Shown: piece after piece, positions 6,805-14,022 of the stretch
Position numbering within the stretch: position 1 is the stretch's first letter
How the letters are laid out: every line of letters begins with the position of its first letter
Source of the DNA: Pimelobacter simplex
GTDB lineage: Bacteria > Actinomycetota > Actinomycetes > Propionibacteriales > Nocardioidaceae
Reading direction: 5' to 3'
Assembly (NCBI RefSeq): GCF_024662235.1
Contig: NZ_CP096276.1
Location: 3,968,001-4,032,000, forward strand
DNA length: 64,000 bases
Notes under the pieces: model-generated
The model's input: only the letters and a program-made list of their open reading frames with translations
Told to the model about the DNA's origin: nothing
Database searches by the model: none
Program-made: the position numbers and the translations under genes

Positions 6805-7449
6805 ATGAACTGGCCCTTCGCCGCCGACGACACCCCCGCCTCCGTGGTCGAGGAGGAGGCCGCCGTGTGGCGTCCGCTCGCCGAGGCCGCGCGCGAGCTC
6901 GTCGACCTGTGCGTGATGTCGGACGTCGACGAGGCCGAGGTCCGCGCGGCCCAGGCCGACGTCGAGGCGGCGGTCGCCCGGCTGCGCAAGGTACGCCGGA
7001 CCCAGACGCTCGGCCAGGAGCACCTCACCGCCGGGCGCCGGCGTCCGTGGGGCAACCCGGTGATCGGGCTGCGCAACCCGATCGCGCCGCCGCTAGAGGT
7101 GCACAGCCGCCCCGACGGGCGCGCCGAGACCGACTTCCACTGCGGCCCGGCGTACGAGGGCCCGCCGGGACTGGTCCACGGCGGCGTGGTCGCGCTCATC
7201 CTCGACCAGGTGCTGGGCCACTCGGTCGGCGCGGCCGGGCGCCCCGGGATGACCGGGACGCTGACGCTGGTCTACCGGCAGGGCACGCCGCTGGGCGACC
7301 TGCGGGTCGAGGCGTGGATCGATCGCGAGGACGGGATCAAGACCTGGGCCAAGGCCCGGATGATCGGCCCCGACGGCGTGACCGCCGAGGCCGAGGGCGT
7401 CTTCATCCTCCCCCGCGCCGTGCGCGAGAGCCTCAGCCGCCGACCTTGA
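6805..7449 (+). CDS. PaaI-family hotdog thioesterase
   Basis: A 214-residue protein with an N-terminal helical extension (residues 1-75) of acidic and alanine-rich character. A hotdog fold follows: GPAYEGPPGLVHGGVVALILDQVLG holds the HGG-x-x-x-x-x-D motif of PaaI-type acyl-CoA thioesterases, and TGTLTLVYRQGTPLGDLRVEA is the following sheet. The expected reaction is hydrolysis of an acyl- or aroyl-CoA ester in the cytoplasm. No ribosome site precedes the ATG and a -10 box sits six bases upstream, so the mRNA is probably leaderless. The 3' end overlaps the convergent ndh gene by 17 bases. Confidence 0.8.
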   Translation: MNWPFAADDTPASVVEEEAAVWRPLAEAARELVDLCVMSDVDEAEVRAAQADVEAAVARLRKVRRTQTLGQEHLTAGRRRPWGNPVIGLRNPIAPPLEVHSRPDGRAETDFHCGPAYEGPPGLVHGGVVALILDQVLGHSVGAAGRPGMTGTLTLVYRQGTPLGDLRVEAWIDREDGIKTWAKARMIGPDGVTAEAEGVFILPRAVRESLSRRP

Positions 7450-8923
7450 CGCCGCGCTTGTTCTCGTCGCTCAGGCGCGCCTCCTCGGCGGCCTGGGCCT
7501 CGAGCTCGGCACGGCGCTGCGACTCGTCGAACTCACCGGGCTGGGAGACCAGGTCCGTGGCGCCGCGCGCGAGGCGCTGGAGCGCCACCCGGGCGAAGAT
7601 CTGCTGCTCGGTCGAGGTCCGCTCCGAGCGGCCCTTGCCCAGGAACGAGACGGCCCAGCGCAGCACCGCGGTGACCCGGTTCTTGAAGCCGGTCAGGTAG
7701 AAGAGGTGGACGACGAGCCACATCAGCCAGGCGAGGATGCCGGTGATCCGCAGCTTGCCGACCATCGCGACCGCGCGGAACCGGCTGATGATCGCCATCG
7801 AGCCCTTGTCGAAGTACTTGAACGGCGGCTGCGCGGGCTTGCCCTGGAGCCGGCCGTCGATCTCCTTGGCGGCGTACTTCGCCCCCTGGATCGCGACCTG
7901 CGCGACACCCGGGAGGTTGTCGAGCGAGATCATGTCGCCGACCACGAACACCTCGGGGTAGCCCGGGAGCGTGAGGTCGGGGTTGACCGAGATCCGGCCG
8001 GCCCGGTCGAGCGGGGCACCGGTCTGGGCGGAGAGCTGCTTGCCGAGCGGGTTGGCCTGGACGCCGGCGGCCCACACCTTGGCCACGGCGTCGATGCGCT
8101 TCTCGCTGCCGTCCTTGTACTTGACGGTCAGGCCGCGCTCGTCGACCTGGGAGACCAGCGCGCCGAGCATGACCTCGACGCCGAGCTTCTCCAGGCGCTC
8201 CTGGGTCCACTTGCCGAGCTTGGCGCCGAACGGCGGCAGCACCTGGGGCGCCGCGTCGACGAGGATGACGCGCGCGTGGCGCGAGCTGATCGCGCGGAAG
8301 TCGCGGGTCAGCGTGCGGTGCGCGAGCTCGGCGATCTGGCCGGCCATCTCGACGCCGGTCGGGCCGGCACCGACGACGACGAACGTGAGCAGGTGGTCGA
8401 CGTTCTCACCGCGGGCGGCGGCGAGCTCGGCCATCTCGAAGGCGCCGAAGATCCGGCCGCGCAGCTCGAGGGCGTCGTCGATGCTCTTCATACCGGGCGC
8501 GAACTCGGCGAAGTGGTCGTTGCCGAAGTAGGACTGGCCCGCGCCGGCCGCCACGATCAGCGAGTCGTACGGCGTCACGAGCTCGCGGCCCAGGACGTGG
8601 GAGGTGATCAGGCGGCTCTCGAGGTCGATGCCGGTGACCTCGCCGAGCAGCACCTGGGCGTTCTTCTGGTTCGCCAGCACCTCACGCGTCGGGGGCGCGA
8701 TCTCACCCTCGGAGAGGATGCCGGTGGCCACTTGGTAGAGCAGTGGCTGGAAGAGGTGGTGGGTGGTCTTGGCGATCATCGTGATGTCGACGTTCGCCTT
8801 GCGCAGCTGCTTGGTGCCGAAGAGCCCGCCGAACCCGGAGCCGATGACGACCACCTGATGGCGGTCGGACCGGGGGACGATCACGCGATCGGGCAGTTCC
8901 GGCTGGGTGTCGCCTGCTGCCAT
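7433..8923 (-). CDS. ndh: type II NADH dehydrogenase (NDH-2)
   Basis: A 496-residue flavoprotein with two dinucleotide folds. VVVIGSGFGGLFGTKQL near the N-terminus binds FAD, and TFVVVGAGPTGVEMAGQIAEL near the middle binds NADH. VKVWAAGVQANPL and the GDMISL segment (FAD, late aspartate) complete the NDH-2 pattern. The C-terminus is an amphipathic or membrane-anchoring helix region (WLMWLVVHLFYLTGFKNR) followed by a charged tail. It passes electrons from NADH to menaquinone at the inner face of the membrane without pumping protons. The ATG at 8923 is preferred over an upstream GTG because AGGAGG lies 9 bases before it. Confidence 0.9.
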   Translation of the reverse strand: MAAGDTQPELPDRVIVPRSDRHQVVVIGSGFGGLFGTKQLRKANVDITMIAKTTHHLFQPLLYQVATGILSEGEIAPPTREVLANQKNAQVLLGEVTGIDLESRLITSHVLGRELVTPYDSLIVAAGAGQSYFGNDHFAEFAPGMKSIDDALELRGRIFGAFEMAELAAARGENVDHLLTFVVVGAGPTGVEMAGQIAELAHRTLTRDFRAISSRHARVILVDAAPQVLPPFGAKLGKWTQERLEKLGVEVMLGALVSQVDERGLTVKYKDGSEKRIDAVAKVWAAGVQANPLGKQLSAQTGAPLDRAGRISVNPDLTLPGYPEVFVVGDMISLDNLPGVAQVAIQGAKYAAKEIDGRLQGKPAQPPFKYFDKGSMAIISRFRAVAMVGKLRITGILAWLMWLVVHLFYLTGFKNRVTAVLRWAVSFLGKGRSERTSTEQQIFARVALQRLARGATDLVSQPGEFDESQRRAELEAQAAEEARLSDENKRGVKVGG

Positions 8924-9097
8924 GACTTTCTTCCTCCTGGGCACTTCGGGTGACGACGCTGGCAGGTCCTCTGGAGGCCATTCTTCCGCGTCCGGTCCGC
9001 GGGCCCCAATCCGAGGTCGCGGTCTGGTCGGTCACACTGCCCGGGAGCACCCCCGAGGGCTCGTTCCGGCCGTCACCGAACTCGGTCGAGGACGTTG

Positions 9098-9123
9098 GTT
9101 TAGGGGAGTGCACGGCGGGGTAT
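9098..9123 (+). promoter_or_regulatory. sigmaB/sigmaF-type stress promoter (GTTT-N16-GGGTAT)
   Basis: GTTT at 9098-9101 and GGGTAT at 9118-9123, separated by 16 bases, exactly match the consensus used by actinobacterial SigB/SigF-type stress sigma factors. It points at the HATPase gene, whose start is 88 bases downstream of the -10. The rest of the 8924-9210 gap shows nothing else that I can name. Confidence 0.6.
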
Positions 9124-9210
9124 CCCACCCGGGATCGGCACCTCGTCGATCATGGGACCATCCGCGAGACCACGACCCCCACCGGCTGACACACCCAGCG
9201 AGGCGCATCC

Positions 9211-10191
9211 GTGCAGCACCGGCAGACCCTGGACCTGGCCCCCGGGCCACGCATCGTGCACGACGCACGACGCTGGGTGGTCCAGACCTGCGTGCAGATC
9301 GGCCGCGACGACATCGCCGACTGCGCCGAGCTCGCCGTCTCCGAGCTGGTCACCAACGCGGTCCTGCACGGCACCCCGCCGGTGCGCCTGCACCTGAGCG
9401 GCACCGCCGACCACCCGCGCTTCGAGGTCCACGACGGCTCCACGATCGCCCCGCAGCCCTCGACCCAGGCCGGCGGCTTCGACATCGACGCCTTCGACCT
9501 CGACGCCTTCGACGCCCTCGACGAGGAGCAGCTCGCCGCGCTGACCACCGTCGGGCGCGGCCTCGACATCGTCGCCCGGGCCTCCCTGGCCTGGGGCGCG
9601 GAGATCGAGGAGGACGGCAAGGCGGTCTGGTTCGAGCCCTCCGACGAGCTCTCCGAGACCGGCGGCGCGCCGTACCAGCTCACCCACAGCATCCCGCCCC
9701 TCGCCGAGGACCACACCCGGGTCGGCGAGGTCGCGGTGCAGATCAACGGCGTCCCGGTCGTCGAGTTCGGCCGCTTCCAGCGCCACTACCGCGACCTGCG
9801 CCGCGAGATCCGGCTGCTCGCCCTCGCCCACGAGGACGACTACCCCCTGGCCAAGGTGCTCTCCGAGCACTTCGACGCGCTCGAGCGCCCGCTGCGCTCC
9901 AACATGGGCCGCGAGCAGGTCGACGGGGCCCACGAGGCCGGCCGCAACGCCGTCGACCTGCGGCTGCGGATGCCGCGCGAGGTCGCCCGCCAGATCGGCG
10001 GGCTGATCGACCTGCTCGACGCCGCCGACGAGTTCAGCCGGGCCCAGCGGCTCCTGACCGCGCCCCGTACCCAGGACCAGCGCGCCTTCCAGATCTGGTT
10101 CCTCGGCGAGTTCCGGCGTCAGTCCGTCGGCGCTCCCCCGGTCGCCTGGCAGGGCAGCGCCGGCTCCGGAGCCCCCTCGCGCGCTCTCTAG
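9211..10191 (+). CDS. HATPase_c (anti-sigma/regulatory kinase-like) protein with C-terminal extension
   Basis: A 326-residue cytoplasmic protein. Residues 1-140 form a Bergerat ATP-binding fold like that of RsbW/SpoIIAB: ELAVSELVTNAVLHG is the N-box, FEVHDGS the next motif and TVGRGLDIVARAS the G-box. Between them sits an unusual acidic insert of repeated DAFD units. After about residue 155 there is a 170-residue helical extension (VEFGRFQRHYRDLRREI..., LRMPREVARQIGGLIDLLDAADEF) of unknown role. The start is a GTG. An apparent stress-sigma promoter upstream fits a part in a SigB-type switch. No antagonist or phosphatase gene is adjacent. Confidence 0.75.
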   Translation: MQHRQTLDLAPGPRIVHDARRWVVQTCVQIGRDDIADCAELAVSELVTNAVLHGTPPVRLHLSGTADHPRFEVHDGSTIAPQPSTQAGGFDIDAFDLDAFDALDEEQLAALTTVGRGLDIVARASLAWGAEIEEDGKAVWFEPSDELSETGGAPYQLTHSIPPLAEDHTRVGEVAVQINGVPVVEFGRFQRHYRDLRREIRLLALAHEDDYPLAKVLSEHFDALERPLRSNMGREQVDGAHEAGRNAVDLRLRMPREVARQIGGLIDLLDAADEFSRAQRLLTAPRTQDQRAFQIWFLGEFRRQSVGAPPVAWQGSAGSGAPSRAL

Positions 10192-10202
10192 GATCACCCG
10201 GC

Positions 10203-10595
10203 GTGACCCCTTCTCCGCGCCTGCTCCTGGCGGTCGCCGCGGGCGGAGCGGTCGGCGCCGTCGCCCGGTACACCGCCACCGAGCTCGTCCACGACGGCTC
10301 CGGCTTCCCGTGGACCACCTTCGCGATCAACGTCTCCGGCTCGGCCCTCCTCGCCGCCCTCCTGCTGCTCCCGCTCGCCCGCCGCTCGCCGGCGTGGGCC
10401 GCGGCGCTCGGCCCCGGCGTGCTCGGCGGCTACACGACCTTCTCCGCGACCTCCGAGCAGGGCCGGGCCCTGCTCGCGTCCGGGCGCACCGGGCTGGCCC
10501 TGGCCTACCTGCTCGGGACGCTCGCCTCGTGCTTGGTCGCCGTCACCCTGGTCGGCCGGCTCGCGCCGCCCCTGCCCGCGGAGGACGAGCGGTGA
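10203..10595 (+). CDS. crcB1: fluoride channel FluC/CrcB, first subunit
   Basis: A 130-residue membrane protein with four predicted helices. The FluC pattern is clear: GAVARYTATE, then FPWTTFAINVSGSALLAALLL with the Asn-rich N-terminal helix, and LGGYTTFSATSEQGRALL containing the TTFS break in helix 3. FluC exports fluoride down its gradient as a dual-topology dimer. The start is GTG, and its end overlaps the second subunit by GTGA. Two adjacent, co-translated copies usually form a heterodimer. I see no fluoride riboswitch upstream; only 11 bases separate it from the HATPase gene. Confidence 0.88.
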   Translation: MTPSPRLLLAVAAGGAVGAVARYTATELVHDGSGFPWTTFAINVSGSALLAALLLLPLARRSPAWAAALGPGVLGGYTTFSATSEQGRALLASGRTGLALAYLLGTLASCLVAVTLVGRLAPPLPAEDER

Positions 10596-10921
10596 GCGCG
10601 CTCCTCGTGGCGCTCGGCGCCGCCGTGGGCGCCCCGCTGCGCTACTACCTCGGCCAGCGCCTCGACGGCCGCTGGCACCACGGCACGCTCACCGCCAACC
10701 TCGTCGCCAGCCTGGTCCTCGGCGCGTGCGTCGGCTGGTCGGTCGCCGGCTCGGCGCTCGCCCTGGTCGGCACCGGCTTCTGCGGCGGGCTCTCGACCTA
10801 CTCCTCGCTCGCGGTGCAGACCCGCGACCTCGGCCCCGCCCGCGGTATGGCATACGCGGCGACGACGATCGTGCTCGGCCTGGCCGCCTGCGCGCTGGGG
10901 TTCGCGCTCGCTCAGGCGTAG
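10592..10921 (+). CDS. crcB2: fluoride channel FluC/CrcB, second subunit
   Basis: A 109-residue protein with four membrane helices and the same FluC landmarks: GAPLRYYLGQRLDGRW, GTLTANLVASLVLGACVG (Asn in helix 2) and FCGGLSTYSSLAVQT, in which STYSS replaces the TTFS of the partner. The start codon overlaps the stop of crcB1, so the two subunits are coupled for equal output. The last codons overlap the convergent metallopeptidase gene by 10 bases. Confidence 0.88.
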   Translation: MSALLVALGAAVGAPLRYYLGQRLDGRWHHGTLTANLVASLVLGACVGWSVAGSALALVGTGFCGGLSTYSSLAVQTRDLGPARGMAYAATTIVLGLAACALGFALAQA

Positions 10922-11268
10922 CCGAGGTCGTGCAGCCGGGCGTCGTCGATGCCGAAGTGGTGCGCGACCTCGTGGACGACGGTGATCCGGACCTCGTTGG
11001 CGAGGTCCTCCTCGTCGTCGCACATGTCGAGCAGCGGGCCGCGGAACAGGAAGATCCGGTCGGGCAGGTGCGGCAGCAGCGACCCGTCGCGCTCGGTGAG
11101 CGCCACGCCGTCGTACAGGCCGAGGAGGTCGTCGGGCTCGCCCTCGGGCGGCTCCTCCTCGACGAGGACCACGACATTGCGGACCAGCCCGGCGAGCTCG
11201 TCGGGGATCTCGTCGAGCGCGGTGTCCACCAGCGCGTCGAACTCCTCGGGACTCATCTCGACCGGCAC
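10912..11268 (-). CDS. small metallopeptidase-fold protein (HExxH, zincin-like)
   Basis: About 118 residues. The signature ITVVHEVAHHFGIDD near the C-terminus is an HExxH zinc site with a third histidine in HHFG. It is the pattern of the short metallopeptidase family common in actinobacteria (M-SPEEFDALVDTALDEIPDEL at the N-terminus). I chose the GTG at 11268 (VPVEMSPEEF) because known relatives begin at that position; a longer frame to 11301 adds eleven unlikely residues. Its target is unknown. It ends against crcB2 and starts beside the tRNA-Asp terminator. Confidence 0.7.
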   Translation of the reverse strand: MPVEMSPEEFDALVDTALDEIPDELAGLVRNVVVLVEEEPPEGEPDDLLGLYDGVALTERDGSLLPHLPDRIFLFRGPLLDMCDDEEDLANEVRITVVHEVAHHFGIDDARLHDLGYA

Positions 11269-11296
11269 AGGTTCATTGTGCCGGGCGACAAAACGC

Positions 11297-11328
11297 AGCA
11301 AGCCCGGACCTGGTGGTCCGGGCTTGCT
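11297..11328 (-). terminator. strong hairpin terminator after tRNA-Asp
   Basis: A perfect 14-bp stem (AGCAAGCCCGGACC and its complement) closes a TGGT loop. On the minus strand it is followed by GCGTTTTG. It lies 6 bases past the tRNA-Asp 3' end and fits a factor-independent terminator for the tRNA transcript. Confidence 0.8.
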
Positions 11329-11333
11329 CTCTG

Positions 11334-11407
11334 CGACCCCGACGGGACTCGAACCCGCGGCCTCCGCCGTGACAGGGCGGCGCGCTAACCAACTGCGCTA
11401 CGGGGCC
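11334..11407 (-). tRNA. tRNA-Asp(GTC)
   Basis: The acceptor strand GGCCCCG pairs with CGGGGTC (one G-U). The D-arm is GCGCAGTTGGTTAGCGC, the anticodon arm CCGCC-CTGTCAC-GGCGG has anticodon GTC, and the T-arm is GCGGGTTCGAGTCCCGT. The discriminator is G, as required for Asp identity. CCA is not encoded. Confidence 0.95.
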
Positions 11408-11488
11408 TGGCTTGCTTCTCCCTGGCGGGCGAAGCGGATGGAACTCTAACCCATGGCGGTGTGCGGCTCCCAATCGGGACGCACCCCG

Positions 11489-11561
11489 TACCCCCAACCG
11501 GATTCGAACCGGCGTACCCGCCGTGAAAGGGCGGTGTCCTAGGCCGCTAGACGATGGGGGC
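11489..11561 (-). tRNA. tRNA-Glu(TTC)
   Basis: The acceptor strand GCCCCCA pairs with TGGGGGT. The anticodon arm CCGCC-CTTTCAC-GGCGG carries TTC, and the T-arm is GCCGGTTCGAATCCGGT. CCA is not encoded. It lies 81 bases upstream of tRNA-Asp on the same strand, so the two are probably one Glu-Asp transcription unit. Confidence 0.95.
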
Positions 11562-11641
11562 CCACCGAGGAGGACGGATCCCCCGCAGCCGGGCCAGCAT
11601 AGTGCCCCTCGGCCGGGGCCCGCGCATCCCCTCGGCTCCCC

Positions 11642-12145
11642 TCAGCGCGAGGTCGGGGCGCCGTTGGCGGCGTTGGCCGCGGCGATCACCTCGGTGAGCC
11701 GGCGGTGCAGGGTGAGCAGCTCGGCGACGTCGATGCCGAGGCGCTCGACGATGGCGGGCGGCACCTTCTCGGCCTCCGCGCGCAGGTCCCGCCCGCGCTC
11801 GGTCAGGACGACGGCCAGCGCGCGCTCGTCGCGGGGGTCGCGCGCGCGGCGGAGGTAGCCGATCGCCTCGAGCCGCTTGAGCAGCGGCGACAGGGTGCCC
11901 GGGTCGAGCTGGAGGAGGCGGCTGAGGTCGGCGACCTTGAGCGGCTCCGATCCCCACAGGGCGAGCATCACGAGGTATTGCGGGTGGGTCAGGCCGAGCG
12001 GCTCGAGGAGCGGCTTGTAGACCGCGATGACACTGCGCGAGGCGACCGCGAGCGCGAAGCAGACCTGCTGCTCGAGGGCCAGCGGGTCGTCGATCCCGGC
12101 CAGGGGGTGCTCGGTGCCCGGACCGGATTTCTCGTTGCTTGCCAC
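11642..12145 (-). CDS. MarR-family regulator
   Basis: A 167-residue winged-helix repressor. LEPLGLTHPQYLVMLALW, PLKVADLSRLLQLDPGTLSPLLKRLEAIGYLRRARDPRDERALAVVLTERG gives the complete MarR DNA-binding domain with the wing. QVCFALAVASRSVIAVY in the N-terminal helix resembles the OhrR branch, where one Cys senses organic peroxides; C35 here is a candidate sensor. The start is GTG at 12145. It diverges from a rhodanese gene, and the shared 64-bp gap carries an inverted pair CAATA/TATTG. The regulator probably controls both. Confidence 0.8.
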   Translation of the reverse strand: MASNEKSGPGTEHPLAGIDDPLALEQQVCFALAVASRSVIAVYKPLLEPLGLTHPQYLVMLALWGSEPLKVADLSRLLQLDPGTLSPLLKRLEAIGYLRRARDPRDERALAVVLTERGRDLRAEAEKVPPAIVERLGIDVAELLTLHRRLTEVIAAANAANGAPTSR

Positions 12146-12149
12146 GATC

Positions 12150-12182
12150 GTTAGTCTAGCAATACTTAGTACCCCAACTATT
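12150..12182. promoter_or_regulatory. MarR/rhodanese divergent promoter with CAATA-TATTG dyad
   Basis: The gap is the AT-rich island of this region. It holds TTAGTCTAGCAATACTTAGT, with two TTAGT direct repeats, and a CAATA...TATTG inverted pair. These are likely MarR half-sites over back-to-back promoters. Exact operator boundaries cannot be set from sequence alone. Confidence 0.4.
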
Positions 12183-12209
12183 GGTGCGGCAAGCACTCAG
12201 GAGGACACC

Positions 12210-13040
12210 ATGGCCCGCTCCGACGTACTCGTGGACGGCGCCTGGCTCGAGCAGCAGCTCGGCCGGCCCGGCCTGGTCGTGATCGAGGTCGACGAGGACG
12301 CGACCCGCCACGGCATCGACCACGTCCCCGGCGCGATCGGGCTCGACTGGCGCCACGACCTCGGCCACCCCGTGCGCCGCGACGTCGTCGACGCCGACGC
12401 CTTCGCCGCGCTGCTCTCGGCCAAGGGCGTCGCGAACGACGACACCGTCGTGCTCTACGGCGGCGACAACAACTGGTTCGCGGCCTACGCCTACTGGACC
12501 TTCAAGCTCTACGGGCACCGCGACGTGCGGCTGCTCGACGGCGGCCGCAAGAAGTGGGAGCTCGAGCAGCGCCCGCTCACCACCCAGCCGGTCGCCCTGC
12601 CCCCGACGTCGTACGCCGCCGGGCCGGCCGACCCCGCGCTGCGCGCCTTCCGCGACGACGTCATCGCCGCGATCGGCGTCCGCGCCCTGGTCGACGTCCG
12701 CTCCCCCGCGGAGTTCAGCGGCGAGATCCTCGCCCCGGCGCACTTCCCGCAGGAGCTGCCGCAGGTGCCGGGCCACATCCCGACCGCGGTCAACGTCCCG
12801 TGGTCGCGGGCGGCGGCCGAGGACGGCACCTTCCTGCCCGACGACCAGCTCCGCGCCCTGTACGGCGACGCCGGGCTCCCGCTCGACGGCTCCCCCGTGA
12901 CCGTCTACTGCCGGGTGGGCGAGCGCAGCGCGCACACGTGGTTCGTGCTGCACGAACTGCTCGGGTTGCCCGACGTCCGCAACTACGACGGCTCGTGGGT
13001 CGAGTACGGGTCGCTGGTCGGCGTCCCCGTGGAGGTCTGA
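12210..13040 (+). CDS. sseA: thiosulfate/3-mercaptopyruvate sulfurtransferase (rhodanese)
   Basis: A 276-residue tandem rhodanese. The N-terminal inactive domain (LVDGAWLEQQLGRPGLVVIEV, DTVVLYGGDNNWFAAYAYW) has Asp where the Cys would be. The C-terminal domain has the catalytic Cys234 in VTVYCRVGERSAHTW, with the CRxGxRS loop typical of thiosulfate-type enzymes. VDVRSPAEFSGE is the shared rhodanese motif. It moves sulfane sulfur from thiosulfate or mercaptopyruvate to a thiol acceptor in the cytoplasm. An AGGAGG ribosome site precedes the ATG. It is divergent from a MarR regulator, so induction by an oxidant or sulfur signal is plausible. Confidence 0.85.
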   Translation: MARSDVLVDGAWLEQQLGRPGLVVIEVDEDATRHGIDHVPGAIGLDWRHDLGHPVRRDVVDADAFAALLSAKGVANDDTVVLYGGDNNWFAAYAYWTFKLYGHRDVRLLDGGRKKWELEQRPLTTQPVALPPTSYAAGPADPALRAFRDDVIAAIGVRALVDVRSPAEFSGEILAPAHFPQELPQVPGHIPTAVNVPWSRAAAEDGTFLPDDQLRALYGDAGLPLDGSPVTVYCRVGERSAHTWFVLHELLGLPDVRNYDGSWVEYGSLVGVPVEV

Positions 13041-13043
13041 GCC

Positions 13044-13382
13044 GTGCCCGCCTCGACCGCACCCCGCCGCCGCCACCTGATGGACCCGGCCCATCCGGTC
13101 CGGCCCGTCAACGACCGCTCGCTGACCCACACCCAGCGCTGGGTGTCCTCGACGCTGGCCGTGTTCACGATCTCCCACCTGGCGCTCGGCATCGTGTTCG
13201 CCGCCCTGGAGACCCCGGACTCGGCGACCGCCGCCCGGATCGGCCTCAACGTCATCGCCGGCGGCTTCGGCGTCATCGCCGTCGCCGCGGGCCTGGTGAT
13301 CCACCGGCGCAGCCCGCTCAGCCCGTGGCTCGCGCTCGGCGTCCTGCCGACGCTGCTGGGGCTGTGGCTCTGCTTCGGCTGA
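13044..13382 (+). CDS. small membrane protein of unknown function (three helices)
   Basis: 112 residues, or 100 if the internal ATG at 13080 (MDPAHPVRP) is used. Three hydrophobic segments follow a charged N-terminus: VFTISHLALGIVFAAL, IGLNVIAGGFGVIAVAAGLVI and PWLALGVLPTLLGLWLCF. No catalytic motif is visible. It starts 3 bases after the rhodanese stop and is probably its operon partner; a sulfur or oxidant export or sensing role would be a guess. Confidence 0.6.
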   Translation: MPASTAPRRRHLMDPAHPVRPVNDRSLTHTQRWVSSTLAVFTISHLALGIVFAALETPDSATAARIGLNVIAGGFGVIAVAAGLVIHRRSPLSPWLALGVLPTLLGLWLCFG

Positions 13383-13396
13383 ACCCCGGGGCCGGC

Positions 13397-13807
13397 CTAG
13401 CGGCGCACCATGCGGAGCTCACGGCCCTCGGGCTCGTGGCGCTCGGTGCCGTCGGCGACGAACCCCTGCCGCCGGTAGAAGGCCGTCGCCCGCTCGTTCC
13501 CGTCGAGCACCCACAGGTACGACGCCCGCGCGGCGAGGGCGTGCGTGAGCATCCGGTGCCCGAGCCCGCGTCCCCACCAGGCCGCGCGGGCGTAGAGCGC
13601 CCACAGCTCGACCTCGAGGTCCAGGTCCTCGTCGCGCCCCGGTCCCACCGACACGAAGCCGACGAGGTCACCGTCGTGCTCGGCGACCGTGGTGGCCGAG
13701 GGCGAGGAGGCCGCCGCGTTCCGCCAGCCCGCGACGTGCAGGCGCGCCATCCGCTCGGCGTCGGACTCGCGAAGAGGTCGGAGGACGGCCTCGGCAGGCG
13801 CTGTCAT
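13397..13807 (-). CDS. GNAT-family N-acetyltransferase
   Basis: 136 residues. VLRPLRESDAERMARLHVAGW opens the domain. LWALYARAAWWGRGLGHRML is the acetyl-CoA loop (R/Q-G-x-G-x-G/A form), and LWVLDGNERATAFYRRQGFVADG the conserved C-terminal motif. It is slightly short for the family but complete. The acceptor is unknown. It stands alone between the rhodanese pair and tRNA-Phe. Confidence 0.82.
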   Translation of the reverse strand: MTAPAEAVLRPLRESDAERMARLHVAGWRNAAASSPSATTVAEHDGDLVGFVSVGPGRDEDLDLEVELWALYARAAWWGRGLGHRMLTHALAARASYLWVLDGNERATAFYRRQGFVADGTERHEPEGRELRMVRR

Positions 13808-13892
13808 CGGCCCAGCCTAGGTCGCGCGAGGTCCACATGTCGCCGCCGCTTTCGTACGACGCGGCACCCTCCGGTAGGGTAGGCGACTGCTC

Positions 13893-13966
13893 GGGCAGGT
13901 AGCTCAGTTGGTACGAGCGATCGCCTGAAAAGTGATAGGTCGGCGGTTCGACCCCGCCCCTGCCCA
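13893..13966 (+). tRNA. tRNA-Phe(GAA)
   Basis: The acceptor strand GGGCAGG pairs with CCTGCCC. The D-arm is GCTCAGTTGGTACGAGC. The anticodon loop CTGAAAA carries GAA on an ATCGC/GTGAT stem that contains one G-U. The T-arm GGCGGTTCGACCCCGCC and discriminator A follow. CCA is not encoded (CCG follows). Confidence 0.95.
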
Positions 13967-13972
13967 CCGAGC

Positions 13973-14007
13973 ACGAGACCCCCGCCGGATCCCGGCGGGG
14001 GTCTCGT
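13973..14007. terminator. bidirectional hairpin terminator between tRNA-Phe and amidase
   Basis: A perfect 16-bp stem closes a 3-base ATC loop. It begins 7 bases past tRNA-Phe and ends 16 bases before the amidase stop on the other strand, so it can end both transcripts. No U-run follows; in this GC-rich genome the stem alone is often enough. Confidence 0.75.
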
Positions 14008-14022
14008 CATCTCCGCTGCGGC

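Noticed and set aside
10192..10202. Possible fluoride riboswitch before crcB
   Set aside because: Only 11 bases separate crcB1 from the preceding gene; there is no room for the aptamer and no matching fold.
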